64,000 bases of DNA from Nodularia sphaerocarpa UHCC 0038 (GCF_022376295.1 NZ_CP060140.1:4282356-4346355), one strand, 5' to 3'; positions 10,030 to 18,761 are shown, counted from the stretch's first letter. A program made the numbers and translations. The notes: generated by a model from the sequence alone, not told the origin.

Positions 10030-10310
10030 ATGTACACACAAGTCTTCTGACCCTCTCTAACTCCCCCTCTAACTCCCCCTTGCAAAGGGGGAGAACCGGA
10101 TTTTTCCCTCCTAAACCCCTTCGGGGATGCGCCTTCGGCGTAGTGCAAGGGGGGATTAAGGGGGGTAATTTCAGCGTCTGTGATTGATTGCCAAGATGTG
10201 TTTACACGTTGGTTCCTTGCTTTCGCGTAGCGTCTCCCTCTTCTCCCAAAGGGAGAGGCTAACGCCTGCCGTAGGATGCCCGAAGGGCTGTAGGGAGAAG
10301 GAGAGGGGAG
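10030..10310. repeat. Block of dispersed repeats
   Basis: This mosaic contains CTCCCCCT/AGGGGGAG hairpin-forming units, a GGGGGATTAAGGGGGG unit, and the CGTAGCGTCTCCC/GGGAGAGGCTAACGCC family that recurs at about 13780, 17466, 29720, 32480 and 35690. It lies between two convergent genes and carries no coding signal. Such REP-like blocks are common in Nostocales genomes. Confidence 0.75.
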
Positions 10311-10384
10311 TTTGACAAGTCTCCAGGGCTAGGAAGTATAATTGAGCGCAATACTTGACAAAAAGATGCTAACGTGCTGTAGGA

Positions 10385-10843
10385 TTATTCGGGATTGCAA
10401 CGAATTTCTAGCATCAAGCCGTCGGGATCATAAAAGTATACACCTCTACCTGTAGGGCGAGTTACTGGACCATGTGCGATCGCAATCTCATTTTCTCTGA
10501 GTACCGCCAATGCTGACTCAAATAATCGCGGATCGATATCAAAGGCGAGATGGTATGCTCTGGTAAATGTCTTTTCGGGGTTGGGATCTGGTGGTGATAA
10601 TTCTGGTTCCCAAAATAAATCTAAAATTGTGCCATCTGGGGTGACAAAATTGGCGACTTTCCCTGTATTCACAAGTTCTATTAAAGTGGCTGGTACTTCG
10701 TCGCCTGTGAGTTCATGCAAACCTAAAACAGTACCGTAAAAGTACCGAGACGCTTTCATGTCCTTCACATTGAGAGCAATATGATGCAGACAACGCAGAT
10801 TTCCAGGGACAAGGGTGGTGTGGGGGGTAGTGCTAGATTGCAT
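10385..10843 (-). CDS. VOC family (glyoxalase/dioxygenase-like) protein
   Basis: A 152-residue protein of the vicinal oxygen chelate fold, built from two beta-alpha-beta-beta-beta modules. HHIALNVKD (residues 20-28) and YHLAFDID give candidate metal-ligand histidines, and the C-terminal GVYFYDPDGLMLEIR has the conserved glutamate. Family members include glyoxalase I, extradiol dioxygenases and fosfomycin-resistance proteins; the substrate here cannot be told. The ATG at 10841-10843 fits. It is transcribed towards the repeat block and lies 59 bases downstream of the cytochrome gene on the same strand, so the two may share a transcript. Confidence 0.87.
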   Translation of the reverse strand: MQSSTTPHTTLVPGNLRCLHHIALNVKDMKASRYFYGTVLGLHELTGDEVPATLIELVNTGKVANFVTPDGTILDLFWEPELSPPDPNPEKTFTRAYHLAFDIDPRLFESALAVLRENEIAIAHGPVTRPTGRGVYFYDPDGLMLEIRCNPE

Positions 10844-10902
10844 ACTAGAAACTGCTCCTGTTTTTTGGGGTTATCACCGATATTGGTCGCCAATTGCTGT
10901 AA

Positions 10903-11238
10903 CTAACGCCAACCTATTTCGGCTTGTTCAAGGACATAAGCTGCAACTTCTTGAATTTCCGGTGTTGTCAGGCGGTCTTTGTAGGCTGACATATTATTTT
11001 TACCATTAGTAATTATATCTGTAACTGCCTCTATGGTGTCCATGCCATATTTTTCTAAGGCTGGTTTTTTTAAGTTTTTCCCCCGACGGATGATGTTACC
11101 ACCGTTGATATGACAACCTGCACAATGAACGCCAAAAAGTTCTGCACCATGATTTGTTTGTGCGGCGATTGCAGAAGAACTAAAATTATTGAATAATAAA
11201 AAAATTGTCATTGTTAACAATATTAGTAGTTTTTGCAC
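10903..11238 (-). CDS. Cytochrome c6-like protein
   Basis: A 111-residue periplasmic/lumenal class I cytochrome c. An N-terminal signal peptide (hydrophobic residues 3-22, site near AIAA-Q) precedes the haem motif CAGCH; a Met ligand lies in NMSAYKDRL, and the C-terminal helix is EVAAYVLEQAE. The start is GTG, supported by AGGAG seven bases upstream. It resembles PetJ but has a basic IIRRGKNLKKPALEKYGM segment, as seen in cytochrome c6-like paralogues (c6B/c6C group), so the partner and role may differ from classic plastocyanin replacement. A second c6 gene lies about 5 kb away. Confidence 0.87.
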   Translation of the reverse strand: MQKLLILLTMTIFLLFNNFSSSAIAAQTNHGAELFGVHCAGCHINGGNIIRRGKNLKKPALEKYGMDTIEAVTDIITNGKNNMSAYKDRLTTPEIQEVAAYVLEQAEIGWR

Positions 11239-11269
11239 TCAATTACTCCTGATCAACATAGACATGATA

Positions 11270-13399
11270 TTACACTGCTGATGCCACAAGTTTGAGAATT
11301 GCGGCAATTAATTTTTCTGTGTTCACAGGCTTAGGTAAGTGCATCTGAAACCCTGCTTTTAGTGCTTGTTGCTGATCTTCATCTCTAGCATAGGCTGTTA
11401 AGGCGATCGCCGGAACTTTTCCACCTGCTGCTGCGCTCAAACTTCTCACTTCACGTAAGAGCATATAGCCATCCATATCCGGCATACTAATATCACTGAC
11501 TAAAACATCAGCCTGAAGCTGTGTTAAAACTTCCAAAGCTGCAAAAGCCGAAGATACTGCGATCGCCTCAGCCCCCTCTTGCTCTAATACAAACAGCAGA
11601 AAATCTCGCGCATCACCATCATCCTCCACAATTAAAACTTTTATCCCCGCCAGAAATAAAGAATTAACTGCTAAATCTGTGGGTAAATTAGCAGAATCTA
11701 GCATACTAGCGCTATCATCTTGACGAAGGGGTAAACTAATAGTAAAAGTTGCTCCTTGTCCCTCACCCAGACTTTCTGCTTTCACCATACCGCCATGCAT
11801 TTCCACAATATTCCGCACAATGGCTAACCCCAGTCCTAACCCGCCAAATTTTCGTATAGAACTGCTATCAGCTTGTTGAAAATAATCAAAAGCATAGGGC
11901 AGAAAATCAGAATTAATTCCCTTACCCGTATCACTAACTATAACTTGAGCATAACCATCAGCCTGTCTTAATTCCACGGCTATTTTGCCGTGATTGGGTG
12001 TAAATTTAATCGCATTAGAAAGAAGATTCCAAACCACTTGTTGCAAGCGAGTAGAATCACCCAAAATCATGCCCATATTCGGTTCAAAAATTGTCGTCAC
12101 CTGAATCGATTTTGTTTCTAATGCTAACCGCATCGTATCTAATGCAGACAATATTGTAGATGCCAAATTGATAGTCGTAATTTGCAGTTGCAATTTGCCC
12201 TGTAAAATGCGGGAAGTATCCAACAAATCCTCAATTAATTGCACTTGTAATTTAGCATTGCGCTCAATTGTCGCTAATGCTTGTAATCGCTTTGCTTGAT
12301 CAAAAGTCCGGGTTTGCAATAACTTCGACCACCCCAAAATCGCATTTAATGGAGTGCGTAACTCATGAGAAAGTACCGCCAGAAATTCATCTTTAATGCG
12401 ATTAGCTGTTTCGGCTTTTTCTCTGGCAATTTGTTCTAATTCCAGCAGGTGCGCTCGTTCTTCTAGTATTTGCTTTTGTTCGTGGATATCAGTACAAGTA
12501 CCAAACCACTTAACTACATGACCTTCCTCATCTTTAACTGGTAAGCCTCGCCCTAAGTGCCAGCGATAGCAACCATCATCAGCTCGTTGGAAGCGGTATT
12601 CAGTTTCATATAAAGTCCCATTAGATACGGCATTTAACCACACTTGACCTGCTGTTTCTACATCGTCAGGATGCAAGGCTGTTAACCAACCAAAACCCAC
12701 AGACTGCTCCATTTCCAGTCCCGTGTATTTACACCAATTGGTGTTAAAATAATCAGTATTACCATCGGCATCAGCAGTCCATACAAGTTGGGGAATTGAC
12801 TCAGCTAAATAACGGTAACGCTGTTCACTGTGTCTGAGAACTAAGAGAATGCGCTGGCGTTCAGCAATTTCTAGCTGCAATTGCTCGTTGGTCTTGGTAA
12901 TTTCCTCAGTACGAATAGCGACCAAATCTTCTAGATGATTTTGGTGTTTTATCAATTCTTGTTCTACCCGTAATCGCTCGACGATTTGTGTTTGTAGTTC
13001 TTGGTTGGCTTGTTCTAGTTGAGCCGGACTGGGAAGTGCAAGAGCTAGGGGGACTAAGGGTACAAGCTCTATTGCCGTAACTAAAGATACAATTGCTGTT
13101 ACTGCTTTGATTAACCCCGACAGCCAATAAGTGGGATACCAAAGTGTCCAAACTGCCATGAAGTGAGTTGTGCCGCAAGCTAAGATAAATCCACTAAACA
13201 GCAGAAACATCGAATTAAAGGGTAAATCTTGCCGTTTGCGGACAAAGTAAAACAGTGTCGCGGGAATGGAGTAATAAGCTAGTCCTGTTACCAAATCAGA
13301 TATTAAGTGTAACCAGACTAAATTTGGTTTCCATAAATAGCAGTGTCCGTGCGGGATAAATTGCCCTGCTGTAAATAAATTAGTCCATAATTCTGACAT
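11270..13399 (-). CDS. Ethylene-receptor-like hybrid histidine kinase
   Basis: This 709-residue membrane sensor kinase starts with three hydrophobic helices matching the ethylene-binding domain of plant ETR1. At a constant offset of ten residues it keeps ETR1 D25, Y32, I35, P36, I62, C65 and H69 as D35, Y42, I45, P46, I72, C75 and H79; C75 and H79 would bind Cu(I). After a coiled coil come a PAS/PAC domain (about 190-310), HisKA with phospho-acceptor H345 (SHELRTPLN), HATPase_c (GLGLGLAIV) and a C-terminal receiver domain with phospho-acceptor D636 (SDISMPDMDG). There is no GAF domain between sensor and kinase. Synechocystis SynEtr1 is the known cyanobacterial precedent. Ethylene binding is inferred from conserved residues. 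Confidence 0.93.
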   Translation of the reverse strand: MSELWTNLFTAGQFIPHGHCYLWKPNLVWLHLISDLVTGLAYYSIPATLFYFVRKRQDLPFNSMFLLFSGFILACGTTHFMAVWTLWYPTYWLSGLIKAVTAIVSLVTAIELVPLVPLALALPSPAQLEQANQELQTQIVERLRVEQELIKHQNHLEDLVAIRTEEITKTNEQLQLEIAERQRILLVLRHSEQRYRYLAESIPQLVWTADADGNTDYFNTNWCKYTGLEMEQSVGFGWLTALHPDDVETAGQVWLNAVSNGTLYETEYRFQRADDGCYRWHLGRGLPVKDEEGHVVKWFGTCTDIHEQKQILEERAHLLELEQIAREKAETANRIKDEFLAVLSHELRTPLNAILGWSKLLQTRTFDQAKRLQALATIERNAKLQVQLIEDLLDTSRILQGKLQLQITTINLASTILSALDTMRLALETKSIQVTTIFEPNMGMILGDSTRLQQVVWNLLSNAIKFTPNHGKIAVELRQADGYAQVIVSDTGKGINSDFLPYAFDYFQQADSSSIRKFGGLGLGLAIVRNIVEMHGGMVKAESLGEGQGATFTISLPLRQDDSASMLDSANLPTDLAVNSLFLAGIKVLIVEDDGDARDFLLFVLEQEGAEAIAVSSAFAALEVLTQLQADVLVSDISMPDMDGYMLLREVRSLSAAAGGKVPAIALTAYARDEDQQQALKAGFQMHLPKPVNTEKLIAAILKLVASAV

Positions 13400-13996
13400 A
13401 GGTGTAACTTTTTATTAATGAAAAGTTAATGTTCTTAAAAATTCGCTCTGCTTCAATTATTACCTCATAGAAAAAATCATGGCTCATCAAAAAAATACCG
13501 CTTACCAAAAAGCGATACTTGAACTCAATATTGAGGGGGATTTTCTTAAAATTACCTCACCAAGGAATGTGGATTTAATACAATATAGAACCTCACCCCC
13601 AACCCCTCTCCTTAGCAAGGAGAGGGGAGCTAAATTTACCTCACCAAGGATTTTGGATTTAATACAATATAGAACCTCACCCCCAACCCCTCTCCTTAGC
13701 AAGGAGAGGGGAGCTAAATTTACCTCACCAAGGATTTTGGATTTAATACAATATAGAACCTCACCCCCAACCCCTCTCCTTCTCCCTAGGGGAGACGCTA
13801 CGCGAAAGCAAGGAAGCACTGTGTACACACATCTTGGCACAGGGTACAGACCCTAAATTTACCCCCCTTAATCCCCCCTTGGAAAGGGGGGAAACCGGAA
13901 AATCTAGTTCCCTCTCCTTTGCAAGGGGAGGGTTAGGGTGGGGTAATTCGATAACTTGTGTGTACAGGTGGTTCCTTAGCAACCAGAGGGGAGACT
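13400..13996. other. Repeat-filled gap
   Basis: Between the start of the sensor kinase and the end of the MgtE gene lie the 84-bp repeats plus further REP-like units: CCCCCCTTAATCCCCCCTTG at about 13861 and a GGTTAGGGTGGGG unit at about 13930. Open frames here are repeat translations and I do not call genes. Confidence 0.7.
13548..13800 (+). repeat. 84-bp tandem repeat, about three units
   Basis: Units begin at 13548, 13632 and 13716, exactly 84 bases apart. Each has a unique part (ACCTCACCAAGGATTTTGG, then TTTAATACAATATAGAACC) and a hairpin part (CCCCTCTCC, TTAGCAA, GGAGAGGGG). The third unit diverges into the GGGAGACGCTACGCG family. The unit length is a multiple of three, so long open frames arise on both strands, but codon content and repeats argue against coding. 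Confidence 0.85.
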
Positions 13997-14914
13997 TTAG
14001 ATGTGTAAAAATAACCGGGCTATTTGCAGATAAATCAGGATTCCTGCTACATCTACCAGGGTAGCGCCTAAAGGAGCCGACATTAAAGCTGGATCAAATC
14101 CGAGAACCTGGAAGAAAAATGGCAGCATCGCGCCACAGAAACTGGCTAGGAGGGAAATGGTAAACAAGCTCACGCCAATTACTAGGGCGATAATTTGATT
14201 GTCTTGCAACAGCATGGCTTCACCTGTCACCAGTATTCCCAAAATTGCTCCCAGGATAACGCCAGAAGCCATTTCTCGGTAAAGAACTTGTAGAATCAGA
14301 GTTTTTAACTCTGTCTTCTGGGAGTTCAACGCCCTGACTACTACTGTGGCTGTTTGGGTACTGACGTTTCCGCCGTAAGCAATGAGCAGGGGGATAAAGC
14401 TGGCTAGGACTACGACTTGTTGTAAAATATATTCTTGACTTTTAATCACAGTTGTGGTTGCTGTACTAGCAAGCAGCAGAATAAATAGCCAACCTAACCG
14501 CCGTTTGACAATTTCTAGAGGGCTATTATCTGCATGGTGATTTTCCTCTGGCTGTGGTTGATGTTCGGCGTTGGGTTGATACAGTAAGTCAAATACTTTG
14601 ATGCGCTCGTCTGCTGATAATTCCTGTGTAAAATTTAAATCATCTTTTTTTTGGAAATCTTCTTTTAGGTGTTGTTGGACGCTGGTATTCAAAGACTGGT
14701 ATACTGCGATCGCTTGATGTCTTGGTAGTTTATAAAAGGCTTCGGCTTGCCAACCATAGGGAAGTTCGGTAATTTCTGCGGCTATCTCGGCTGGTTGCCG
14801 ATCACTTAATATGTCTTTAGTCTCCTGGATTTTCACTAATTCTGGCAATGGTAACGGCGGAGGTTCTTCGCCTGTTGCAACTGCTTCGCAGGAGTCTATC
14901 GATGAGTGATACAT
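13997..14914 (-). CDS. MgtE-type magnesium/divalent cation transporter lacking CBS domains
   Basis: This 305-residue membrane protein keeps the MgtE pore: five predicted helices from about residue 140, GGNVSTQTATVVVRAL (pore-lining signature) and GATLVDVAGILIYL, whose Asp matches the pore aspartate of Thermus MgtE. The N-terminal 120 residues resemble part of the MgtE N domain (PAEIAAEITELP, LSADERIKVFDLL). The paired CBS domains that normally sit between N domain and pore (about 120 residues, Mg2+ sensing) are absent; the usual length is about 450. Either this is a natural short subclass or its gating is unusual. A repeat unit lies right behind the stop codon. Confidence 0.85.
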   Translation of the reverse strand: MYHSSIDSCEAVATGEEPPPLPLPELVKIQETKDILSDRQPAEIAAEITELPYGWQAEAFYKLPRHQAIAVYQSLNTSVQQHLKEDFQKKDDLNFTQELSADERIKVFDLLYQPNAEHQPQPEENHHADNSPLEIVKRRLGWLFILLLASTATTTVIKSQEYILQQVVVLASFIPLLIAYGGNVSTQTATVVVRALNSQKTELKTLILQVLYREMASGVILGAILGILVTGEAMLLQDNQIIALVIGVSLFTISLLASFCGAMLPFFFQVLGFDPALMSAPLGATLVDVAGILIYLQIARLFLHI

Positions 14915-15052
14915 AGTGTGGGATGATTACTCGTTTTCCTTGTCACTAATATTAATCATAACGAGTATTATCACTAAATTTGCTGGTAGTTATCTATTTC
15001 TTTCCAGAGAAATAAATTTTTGGGGAAGCTGGAGAGATTTAATAGTTTTAGA

Positions 15053-15970
15053 TTAAGCGATTTCGCTGACAAATTGGAGTTGCTGCCCCAATTTATGGAG
15101 TAAATTTAAAGTTTGTTCACGGGCGATGCTGTTTCCTTGGTTTTCAAAGTATTCAGATGCCTTTTTCAGATCAGCGATCGCCCCTTGATGATATCCTAAA
15201 TGATATTGCGCTATCCCCCGATTCAGGTAAGCTGAGGCATTGCTGGGATTAAGTTTGATAACTTGGGAAAAATTGCCGATAGCAGCTACGTTATCGCCAT
15301 TTCTACCTTCCGCACAACCGAGATTAAAGTAAGCTCTAAAATCCTGATTATTCAAGCGAATTGCTCGATTAAAGTCAAGCATAGCGGCTGGTGAGTCTTG
15401 CAAGAGTAAGTGCGCCAAACCTCTGTCGTTGTAGATATCGGCGAGAAATGAACTTGTGGTTGGGGGAATTTGAGTTAGGGCTATATTGTAATCAGCGATC
15501 GCCTGGGAATAATTTCCCTCACCTACACGGGCTAAACCTCGGTTATAATAAGCGCGGAAATCAATCGGCTGAAGGGCGATCGCTTGGTTATAATCAGCAA
15601 TAGCAGCAGAATCATTTCCTTGTCTATATTCTGCTAGTCCTCGGCTCAAATAAGTTTCAAAGTTATCTGGTGCTAAACTTATGGCTTGATGACAATCTGT
15701 AATCGCTTCGTGGTAATCTTGTAATTGCAGATGAGCTTGACAGCGATCGCTATAAGCCACAGCAAAATCTGATTTCAGTTCCAGCGCTTGGTTAAAATTC
15801 TCTATCGCCTCTCGATAATTACCACTTTGCATCTGAGTCACACCCAAACTTAAAAAATCATTGGCTGTAACTTGGGTATTGACAATAGGCAACGAATATG
15901 CACTCGTAGTAGAACAATTGAGCAAAAAAGCCAAAACTAGACAGAGAAACAATCGCCAGAAATAAGTCAT
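15053..15970 (-). CDS. TPR repeat protein, exported
   Basis: A 305-residue protein made of seven tetratricopeptide repeats (about residues 35-285), for example SDRCQAHLQLQDYHEAITDC and LNRGIAQYHLGYHQGAIADL. TPR arrays act as protein-protein scaffolds. I place the start at the ATG at 15970 because GAGG lies six bases upstream; codons further upstream (ATG 15976, TTG 15988) fit less well. The N-terminus is a signal peptide (WRLFLCLVLAFLLNC). The Cys could be a lipobox, but Asn at -1 is atypical. No partner can be named. Confidence 0.85.
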   Translation of the reverse strand: MTYFWRLFLCLVLAFLLNCSTTSAYSLPIVNTQVTANDFLSLGVTQMQSGNYREAIENFNQALELKSDFAVAYSDRCQAHLQLQDYHEAITDCHQAISLAPDNFETYLSRGLAEYRQGNDSAAIADYNQAIALQPIDFRAYYNRGLARVGEGNYSQAIADYNIALTQIPPTTSSFLADIYNDRGLAHLLLQDSPAAMLDFNRAIRLNNQDFRAYFNLGCAEGRNGDNVAAIGNFSQVIKLNPSNASAYLNRGIAQYHLGYHQGAIADLKKASEYFENQGNSIAREQTLNLLHKLGQQLQFVSEIA

Positions 15971-16099
15971 AAGCATCCTCTTTGACAATTTCAGCAGTAG
16001 TAAACATAACGGAACAAAAAGCCCCGCTAACTGTTAACTTTTTAACTAATATTTTGCTTAACCAACACCATAGAAAAGTCAAAGAATTTTAGATTGATA

Positions 16100-16172
16100 T
16101 TTCTCCCCTCTCCGCTTGCGGGGAGGGGTTGGGGGTGGGGTGGAATGAGTGTAGTAATTATAACTAATTAAT
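16100..16172. repeat. REP-like unit related to the element at 59.66 kb
   Basis: CCCCTCTCCGC/GCGGGGAGGGG hairpin, then GGGGTGGGGTGGAATGA and TAACTAATTA. The same order (GGGGTGGGGTGCAATGA, TAACTAATTA) is found inside the miniature element at 59658-59805, so this is probably a partial copy without the terminal repeats. Confidence 0.6.
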
Positions 16173-16186
16173 TAAACTCGATCTAA

Positions 16187-16519
16187 CTACCAACCTTTAT
16201 CAGCTTGTTCCAATACATAAGCAGCCACATCTGCCGCTTGTTCTGGTTTTAAGCGACCTTGAAACATAGGCATAGCATTTTTACCATTTTTCACTTGAGT
16301 TATAATTGCCTCTGCTGAGTACATACCGTACTTTTCTAAATCATCCTTTTTCAAACTTTTATCAGCTTTAACCAAGTTTCTACCACCCGCATGACAAGAA
16401 GCACAATTAGCACTAAATATTTTAGCTCCACTGGCAGTATCTGCTGCTAAAGCTGGACTACTAAAGGCAAATGTGAAGATAGTTATACCTAAAAGTAGCA
16501 AGGAAATAATTCTTTTCAT
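16187..16519 (-). CDS. petJ: Cytochrome c6 (cytochrome c553)
   Basis: A 110-residue lumenal c-type cytochrome that carries electrons from cytochrome b6f to photosystem I or to cytochrome oxidase, replacing plastocyanin. The start is set at the ATG at 16519, since the signal peptide begins there (MKRIISLLLLGITIFTFAF, cleavage near ALA-A); the upstream extension lacks support. The haem motif CASCH, the Met ligand in NAMPMFQGRL and the C-terminal helix AADVAAYVLEQADKGW are typical PetJ features. It seems monocistronic. Its paralogue at 10903-11238 is more divergent, so this copy is the better candidate for the main c6. Confidence 0.93.
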   Translation of the reverse strand: MKRIISLLLLGITIFTFAFSSPALAADTASGAKIFSANCASCHAGGRNLVKADKSLKKDDLEKYGMYSAEAIITQVKNGKNAMPMFQGRLKPEQAADVAAYVLEQADKGW

Positions 16520-16670
16520 CTCATGTGTTCTCTCTGCAAAACGGCTGATTCTGTACAATATCTTTGATAATTATCAATTGAATGAATTGCCTGTGTCAAA
16601 AGACAAGCTGTCAAACTTTACTTTGATAAAATATATGAGAACCTACCGAAAATATGTGTCTGAAAGAACC

Positions 16671-16703
16671 CTTGTAGAGACGTTTCATACAACGTCTCTA
16701 CAT
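16671..16703. repeat. GTAGAGACGTT palindrome, copy 1
   Basis: GTAGAGACGTT (16674-16684) and AACGTCTCTAC (16691-16701) form a perfect 11-bp inverted repeat around TCATAC. On the other strand the context AAGGGTT ... CATATTT matches copies at 22209 and 27852. Confidence 0.8.
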
Positions 16704-16828
16704 TAATTTTCAGGCGTTGCTGAATCAGAGTATGAAATGCCAAAAGTACCTTGATTTTTCTTTGTACCTTTGCGCCTTTGCGCCTTTGCGTGAGACAAGT
16801 TCATATTTTAAATCAGCAACGCCAATTT

Positions 16829-17323
16829 TCAACCTTTATTTGCTAACTCTTGCATCGCCTTTTCCGTAACGCGACAAATTCGCCAATCATCTAAAATAGT
16901 AGCGCCCATACTGCCATAGAATGACTGCGCCGACTCATTCCAATCCAATACACTCCACTCTAAGCGTCCACAATTGCGGTCTACAGCTATTTGGGCTAAT
17001 TTAGACAAAAGAGCTTTTCCGATACCTTGACGGCGATATTCTGGCAAGACAAACAAATCTTCTAAATAAATGCCTGGCTTAGTTAGAAAAGTAGAATAAT
17101 TATAAAAAAACAGGGCAAAACCAACAGATTGCCCTGCATATTCTGCTAATATTGCCTCAATATACTTCGGGGAGCCAAATAAATGCTCCTGGAGATCCAA
17201 AGCATTCCCAGTTACGGCGTGAGATAATTCTTCGTACTTAGCCAGCCCCTGAATTAAATCAAACAGTACGTTGCTATCAGCTGGTTCAGCAAAACGCAAA
17301 ATCAAATCGCTACGAGAAATCAT
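16829..17323 (-). CDS. GNAT family N-acetyltransferase
   Basis: This 164-residue acetyltransferase has the GNAT acetyl-CoA motif A (VLPEYRRQGIGKALLSKLAQ, about residues 98-117), a preceding DLF strand and a C-terminal WSVLDWNESAQSFYGSMGA block, as in the diamine acetyltransferase-like branch. I start at the ATG at 17323; an in-frame extension to 17374 is encoded by a degenerate CCATAATCCATAGT tandem repeat and is unlikely to be native. The substrate may be a small amine or amino acid but is not established. Confidence 0.88.
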   Translation of the reverse strand: MISRSDLILRFAEPADSNVLFDLIQGLAKYEELSHAVTGNALDLQEHLFGSPKYIEAILAEYAGQSVGFALFFYNYSTFLTKPGIYLEDLFVLPEYRRQGIGKALLSKLAQIAVDRNCGRLEWSVLDWNESAQSFYGSMGATILDDWRICRVTEKAMQELANKG

Positions 17324-17324
17324 T

Positions 17325-17365
17325 AGTCCATAATCCATAATCCATAGTCCATAGTTTATAGTCAA
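17325..17365. repeat. Short tandem repeat ATAATCC/ATAGTCC
   Basis: About five tandem units of 7-8 bases (ATTAGTCC, ATAATCC, ATAATCC, ATAGTCC, ATAGTTT) directly upstream of the acetyltransferase start codon. It resembles the short tandemly repeated repetitive sequences of heterocystous cyanobacteria. Confidence 0.75.
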
Positions 17366-17465
17366 TACTGTCAAATTTGTGACTAATAATTAATAACTAC
17401 AGATAGAATTTAGGACTTAGAGAAGACAATGATGTATTATGTTTCTCTTGTGGAACAGGCATACT

Positions 17466-17535
17466 TCTCTACGAGACGCTACGCGGTAAGCGCAGCTATG
17501 CCGTAGGCTTTACGACAAGCTCAGTACAAGTCTTG
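17466..17535. repeat. GAGACGCTACGCG repeat unit
   Basis: A GAGACGCTACGCG core with AGCTATGCCGTAGGC shares its words with the blocks at 10.2, 13.8, 29.7, 32.5 and 35.7 kb. Non-coding. Confidence 0.65.
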
Positions 17536-17627
17536 CCTGTTCTGGGGGGACTAGAAGCCCACCCCACAATATTTAGTCACCCACCTTAACCATAAATAAT
17601 TACGCATTACGCATTACGCAGTACGAA

Positions 17628-18761
17628 TTAAATTAACCATCCCTTTAAGCGCTTGGCGATATGAGGACGACGCAGTTTCCGCATCGCTTTGCTTTGAATT
17701 TGGCGGACTCGTTCACGGGACAAATTGAACATATTGCCCACTTCTTCGAGGGTACAGGGTTCGCTGGTGGTCAAACCGTAGCGCAAAGAAATCACGTCTT
17801 TTTCCCGTGGAGTCAGCACATCACCCAAGACATCCCAAATCTCCTGACGCATCATGTTTTCGTTCATTTTTGCTTCGGGAGATAAGTTATCCTCATCTTC
17901 AAGCAAATCCATCAGTTCTGTGTCTTCCTCTTTACCTACACGGTGGTTGAGAGAAAGGGCTTGTCGCCGTAGCTGTTGCAATTGGCGCAGCTGTTGGACG
18001 CTAATTTCCAAAGCTTCAGCCATTTCGGCTTCGTTGGGGTTGCGACAGAGTTTTTGCTTGAGTTCCCGTTGGGCTTTTTTGAGTTTGTTAAGTTTTTCAA
18101 CAATGTGGATTGGTAAACGGATGGTTCGCGCATCGTTGGCGATCGCCCGCGTAATTGCTTGTCTAATCCACCAGTAGGCGTAAGTAGAAAACTTATATCC
18201 TTTATCTGGATCAAATTTTTCAGTCGCCCGGTTTAAACCCATTGCGCCTTCCTGAATTAAATCCAGAAAAGGTACGCCCCGATTCAGATATCGCTTGGCG
18301 ATTGACACCACTAATCTCAAGTTGGAGCGAATCATTTTGCGTTTCGCGACTCTTCCTTGATACAAGCGACTTTCTAGCTGCTTTTCCGTCATTTCTAGCT
18401 GTGCGGCTACTTGTACCTTACTAACTGGCTGTTCCAGTTCTAATTCCAAAGCAGCTTGTATTTCCCTAACTTCCTCTAGAAACCTGACTCGCCGTGCTAA
18501 CTCTACCTCTTCGTCGGGTTTTAACAACGGATAACGCGCCATTTCTTTAAAAAACGCGCCAACAGCATCATCATGCTCGGTTTTATTGTATCCTGAAGGC
18601 CGAGCCGCCGCCATGTCATCGCCATCACGTTCGTCTGATTCCAGATGTTCCATGATTGGAGGTTCTGACTCCACCACTGGTTCTAGAAGTTCGAGTGTGT
18701 GATCTTCATGTTCGACAGTAGTTTCCAGTATTTCCATTGTTCCCAATTCAGCAATGTTCAT
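17628..18761 (-). CDS. RNA polymerase sigma factor, group 2 (SigC-like)
   Basis: A sigma-70 protein of 377 residues from the ATG at 18761, which has AAGGA just upstream; another in-frame ATG at 18797 lacks one. Region 1.2 (DAVGAFFKEMARYPLLKPDEEV), region 2 (RLVVSIAKRYLNRGVPFLDL, FSTYAYWWIRQAITRAI), region 3 and region 4.2 (TLEEVGNMFNLSRERVRQIQ) are all intact, so it should recognise -10/-35 promoters close to SigA's. The N-terminus is acidic and short. It looks like a non-essential group 2 factor of cyanobacteria, possibly SigC, but separating SigB/C/D/E needs a tree. Confidence 0.93.
   Translation of the reverse strand: MNIAELGTMEILETTVEHEDHTLELLEPVVESEPPIMEHLESDERDGDDMAAARPSGYNKTEHDDAVGAFFKEMARYPLLKPDEEVELARRVRFLEEVREIQAALELELEQPVSKVQVAAQLEMTEKQLESRLYQGRVAKRKMIRSNLRLVVSIAKRYLNRGVPFLDLIQEGAMGLNRATEKFDPDKGYKFSTYAYWWIRQAITRAIANDARTIRLPIHIVEKLNKLKKAQRELKQKLCRNPNEAEMAEALEISVQQLRQLQQLRRQALSLNHRVGKEEDTELMDLLEDEDNLSPEAKMNENMMRQEIWDVLGDVLTPREKDVISLRYGLTTSEPCTLEEVGNMFNLSRERVRQIQSKAMRKLRRPHIAKRLKGWLI

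Noticed and set aside
13548..13800. CRISPR array
   Set aside because: Units are directly joined and contain no unique spacers; the unit is 84 bp with an internal hairpin.
13479..13856. Long open frames on both strands (up to 125 codons)
   Set aside because: They are translations of an 84-bp repeat whose length is a multiple of three; no ribosome site and no domain.
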